In this document: piece by piece, positions 62,825 through 64,000 of the stretch
Layout: each line of letters starts with the position of its first letter
How positions within the stretch are numbered: the first letter of the stretch is position 1
Origin: Sitta carolinensis
Lineage: Eukaryota; Chordata; Aves; Passeriformes; Sittidae
Direction of reading: 5' to 3'
DNA length: 64,000 nt
Assembly (NCBI GenBank): GCA_032173965.1
Contig: CM063312.1
Coordinates: 1,472,434-1,536,433 of the forward strand
Made by a program: the position numbers and the translations under genes
Notes under the pieces: generated by a model
The model's database searches: none
Seen by the model: only the letters and a program-made list of their open reading frames with translations
Told to the model about the DNA's origin: nothing

Positions 62825-63540
62825 TCCCAACCCCCCAATCAGCCCAAACCCCCAACAATTTAATACCCCAATTTCCCTAATTAACCCCAATTACCCCAAA
62901 CCCCCTAATTAACCCTAATTAACCCCAATTCCCCCAAACTCCCCAATTAACCCCAATTACCCCAAAACCCCTAATTACCCCAATGAACCCAAAGCCCCCC
63001 AATTACCCCAACCCCCCTAATTAACCCCAATTACCCCAAGCCCCCTAATTAGCCCAAATTTCCCTAATTAACCCCAATTACCCCAATGCCCCTAATTAAC
63101 CCCAATTTACTTAACTAGCCCCAATTTCCCTAATTAACCCCAATTACCCCAATTAACCCCCATTCCCCCAAACCCCCTAATTAACCCAATTACCCCATTA
63201 ACCCCAATTTCCCTAATTAACCCCAATTTCCCTAAATTAACCCCAATTCCCCCAAATTAACCCCAATTCCCCAAACCCCCTAATTAACCCCAATTACCCC
63301 AAACCCCCTAATTAACCCCATTACCCAATTAACCCCATTCCCCAATTTCCCTAATTAAACCCCAATTACCCCAATTAATCCCAATTCCCCCAAAACCCCC
63401 CAATTAACCCCAATTTCCCCAATTAACCCCAATTTCCCTAATTAACCCAATTCCCTAATTAACCCCCATTCCCCCAAGTCCCCCATTAACCCCACCCTCC
63501 CTAATCCCCAATTAACCGCAATTTCCCCTAATTACCCCCA
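62825..63540. repeat. CCCTAATTAACCCCAATTAC array
   Basis: About 35 units of CCCCAATTAACCCC, CCCTAATTAACC and CCCCAAACCCC. It is AT-richer than its flanks and lies in the GTF2H4 leader intron. Confidence 0.85.
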
Positions 63541-63654
63541 CCCCCTCGCTGCCCCCCGCCCTCCCCGCTCTCCCCCGATTCCCCCCAAACCCCAAAATTC
63601 CCAAAATTTCCCCCAAAATTCCCACAATTCCCCCAAAATTCCCCCAAAACTCAC

Positions 63655-63720
63655 CGCACGCCGCTGCCCAGGCCACGCCCCCTTCCTGCCGAGCCACGCC
63701 TCTTCCCAATTAAACCACGC
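63655..63720 (-). other. GTF2H4: Putative non-coding first exon of GTF2H4
   Basis: On the minus strand, CpG-rich sequence ends in GGCGTGCG followed by a GTGAGT donor at about 63655. It is the only good donor between the promoter and the coding exon, whose acceptor precedes the ATG by five bases. The 5' boundary is not defined. Confidence 0.45.
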
Positions 63721-63844
63721 CCTTTTCTCCACCCAGACCACGCCCCTTTCACCGTCACGTGTTGTTATTCCCGCCCTTTCCCCGGTCACGTGACGCTGTT
63801 CCCGCCCTTTTCCCCGGTCACGTGGGACGAAGCCCCCCCCCAAG
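63721..63844. promoter_or_regulatory. Bidirectional promoter with three spaced CACGTG boxes
   Basis: GTCACGTG occurs with its CACGTG core at 63756-63761, 63787-63792 and 63819-63824, spaced 31 and 32 bases, with TTCCCGCCCTTT-type GC boxes between. GTCACGTGAC is a USF/TFE3-class E-box. A YY1-type AAGATGGCG overlaps the start codon at 63845. Confidence 0.6.
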
Positions 63845-64000
63845 ATGGCGCCGCCCTCCCTCAGCCGCGCCGCGCTCGGTGCCCGCCGAGCCCTCAGGGC
63901 GCCCGCGGCTCCCGGGGGGCTCCCGGCGCCTCCCGGGGGCTGCCAGACCCGGGGCTGGAGCAGCGAGAGCCCCGCGAGCCCCGCGAGCCCCGGGAGCCCC
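63845..64000 (+). CDS. N-terminus of a mitochondrial-type protein, possibly valyl-tRNA synthetase 2 (partial)
   Basis: Fifty-two open codons run off the window. The protein starts MAPPSLSRAALGARRALRAP: rich in Arg, Ala and Leu and without acidic residues, as in a mitochondrial targeting peptide. It continues with Pro, Gly and Ser. There is not enough sequence to recognise a domain. VARS2 is suggested only because it neighbours GTF2H4 in mammals. Orientation differs from human, where both genes are on one strand; here they would be divergent. The start is supported by the YY1/ATG context and the CpG promoter. Confidence 0.45.
   Translation, partial: MAPPSLSRAALGARRALRAPAAPGGLPAPPGGCQTRGWSSESPASPASPGSP

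Noticed and set aside
62825..63540. Telomere-like CCCTAA hexamers
   Set aside because: CCCTAA occurs within CCCTAATTAACCCC units, not as tandem hexamers; it is an interspersed AT-rich array.

Overview
The window reads as avian genomic DNA, most likely from a small GC-rich, minisatellite-rich microchromosome. I infer this from short introns filled with G/C-rich tandem repeats and from a block of vertebrate genes that in mammals lie in the MHC class I framework region. No transposon, CRISPR array, tRNA or rRNA gene was recognised. Gene calls rest on translating exons by eye and matching them to proteins I know; no search was run.

Layout. 1-4500 is AT-rich or homopolymer-rich DNA without a coding exon; it is probably the first intron of a minus-strand gene (PPP1R10 by synteny), whose TATA box and first exon lie at about 4510-4565. 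A CpG-rich bidirectional promoter follows. MRPS18B (+, 4820-9370) encodes a mitochondrial ribosomal protein. ATAT1 (+, 10097 to about 22.5 kb) encodes alpha-tubulin acetyltransferase. C6orf136 (+, 22856-27796) encodes a DUF2358 protein. It converges tail to tail with DHX16 (-, 46839 down to 27974), a spliceosomal DEAH helicase. GTF2H4 (-, 61781 down to 48695) encodes the p52 subunit of TFIIH. At the right edge a plus-strand gene with a mitochondrial-type N-terminus starts at 63845; it may be VARS2, the usual neighbour of GTF2H4. PPP1R10-MRPS18B-ATAT1-C6orf136-DHX16 keeps the human order and orientation. GTF2H4 lying next to DHX16 on the same strand does not match human, where several genes lie between them.

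Two properties dominate. First, at about 18 places an exon edge, with its splice site and flanking intron (in one case the stop codon and 3' UTR), has been copied in tandem from 2 to 11 times. The clearest case is the 3' edge of one GTF2H4 exon, present 11 times at a period of about 185 bp. Second, many exons carry single-base gaps in homopolymers that break otherwise conserved frames, and some DHX16 and GTF2H4 exons are badly degraded or missing, including the exon that should carry the DEAH motif. The simplest reading is imperfect long-read consensus in a hard-to-sequence region, but real decay cannot be excluded from this sequence alone.

Regulatory sequence worth noting includes six perfect CRE palindromes in MRPS18B intron 1, seven RFX-type half-sites with CCAAT boxes in the ATAT1 promoter, three evenly spaced CACGTG boxes in the GTF2H4/right-edge promoter, and YY1-type motifs over two start codons.
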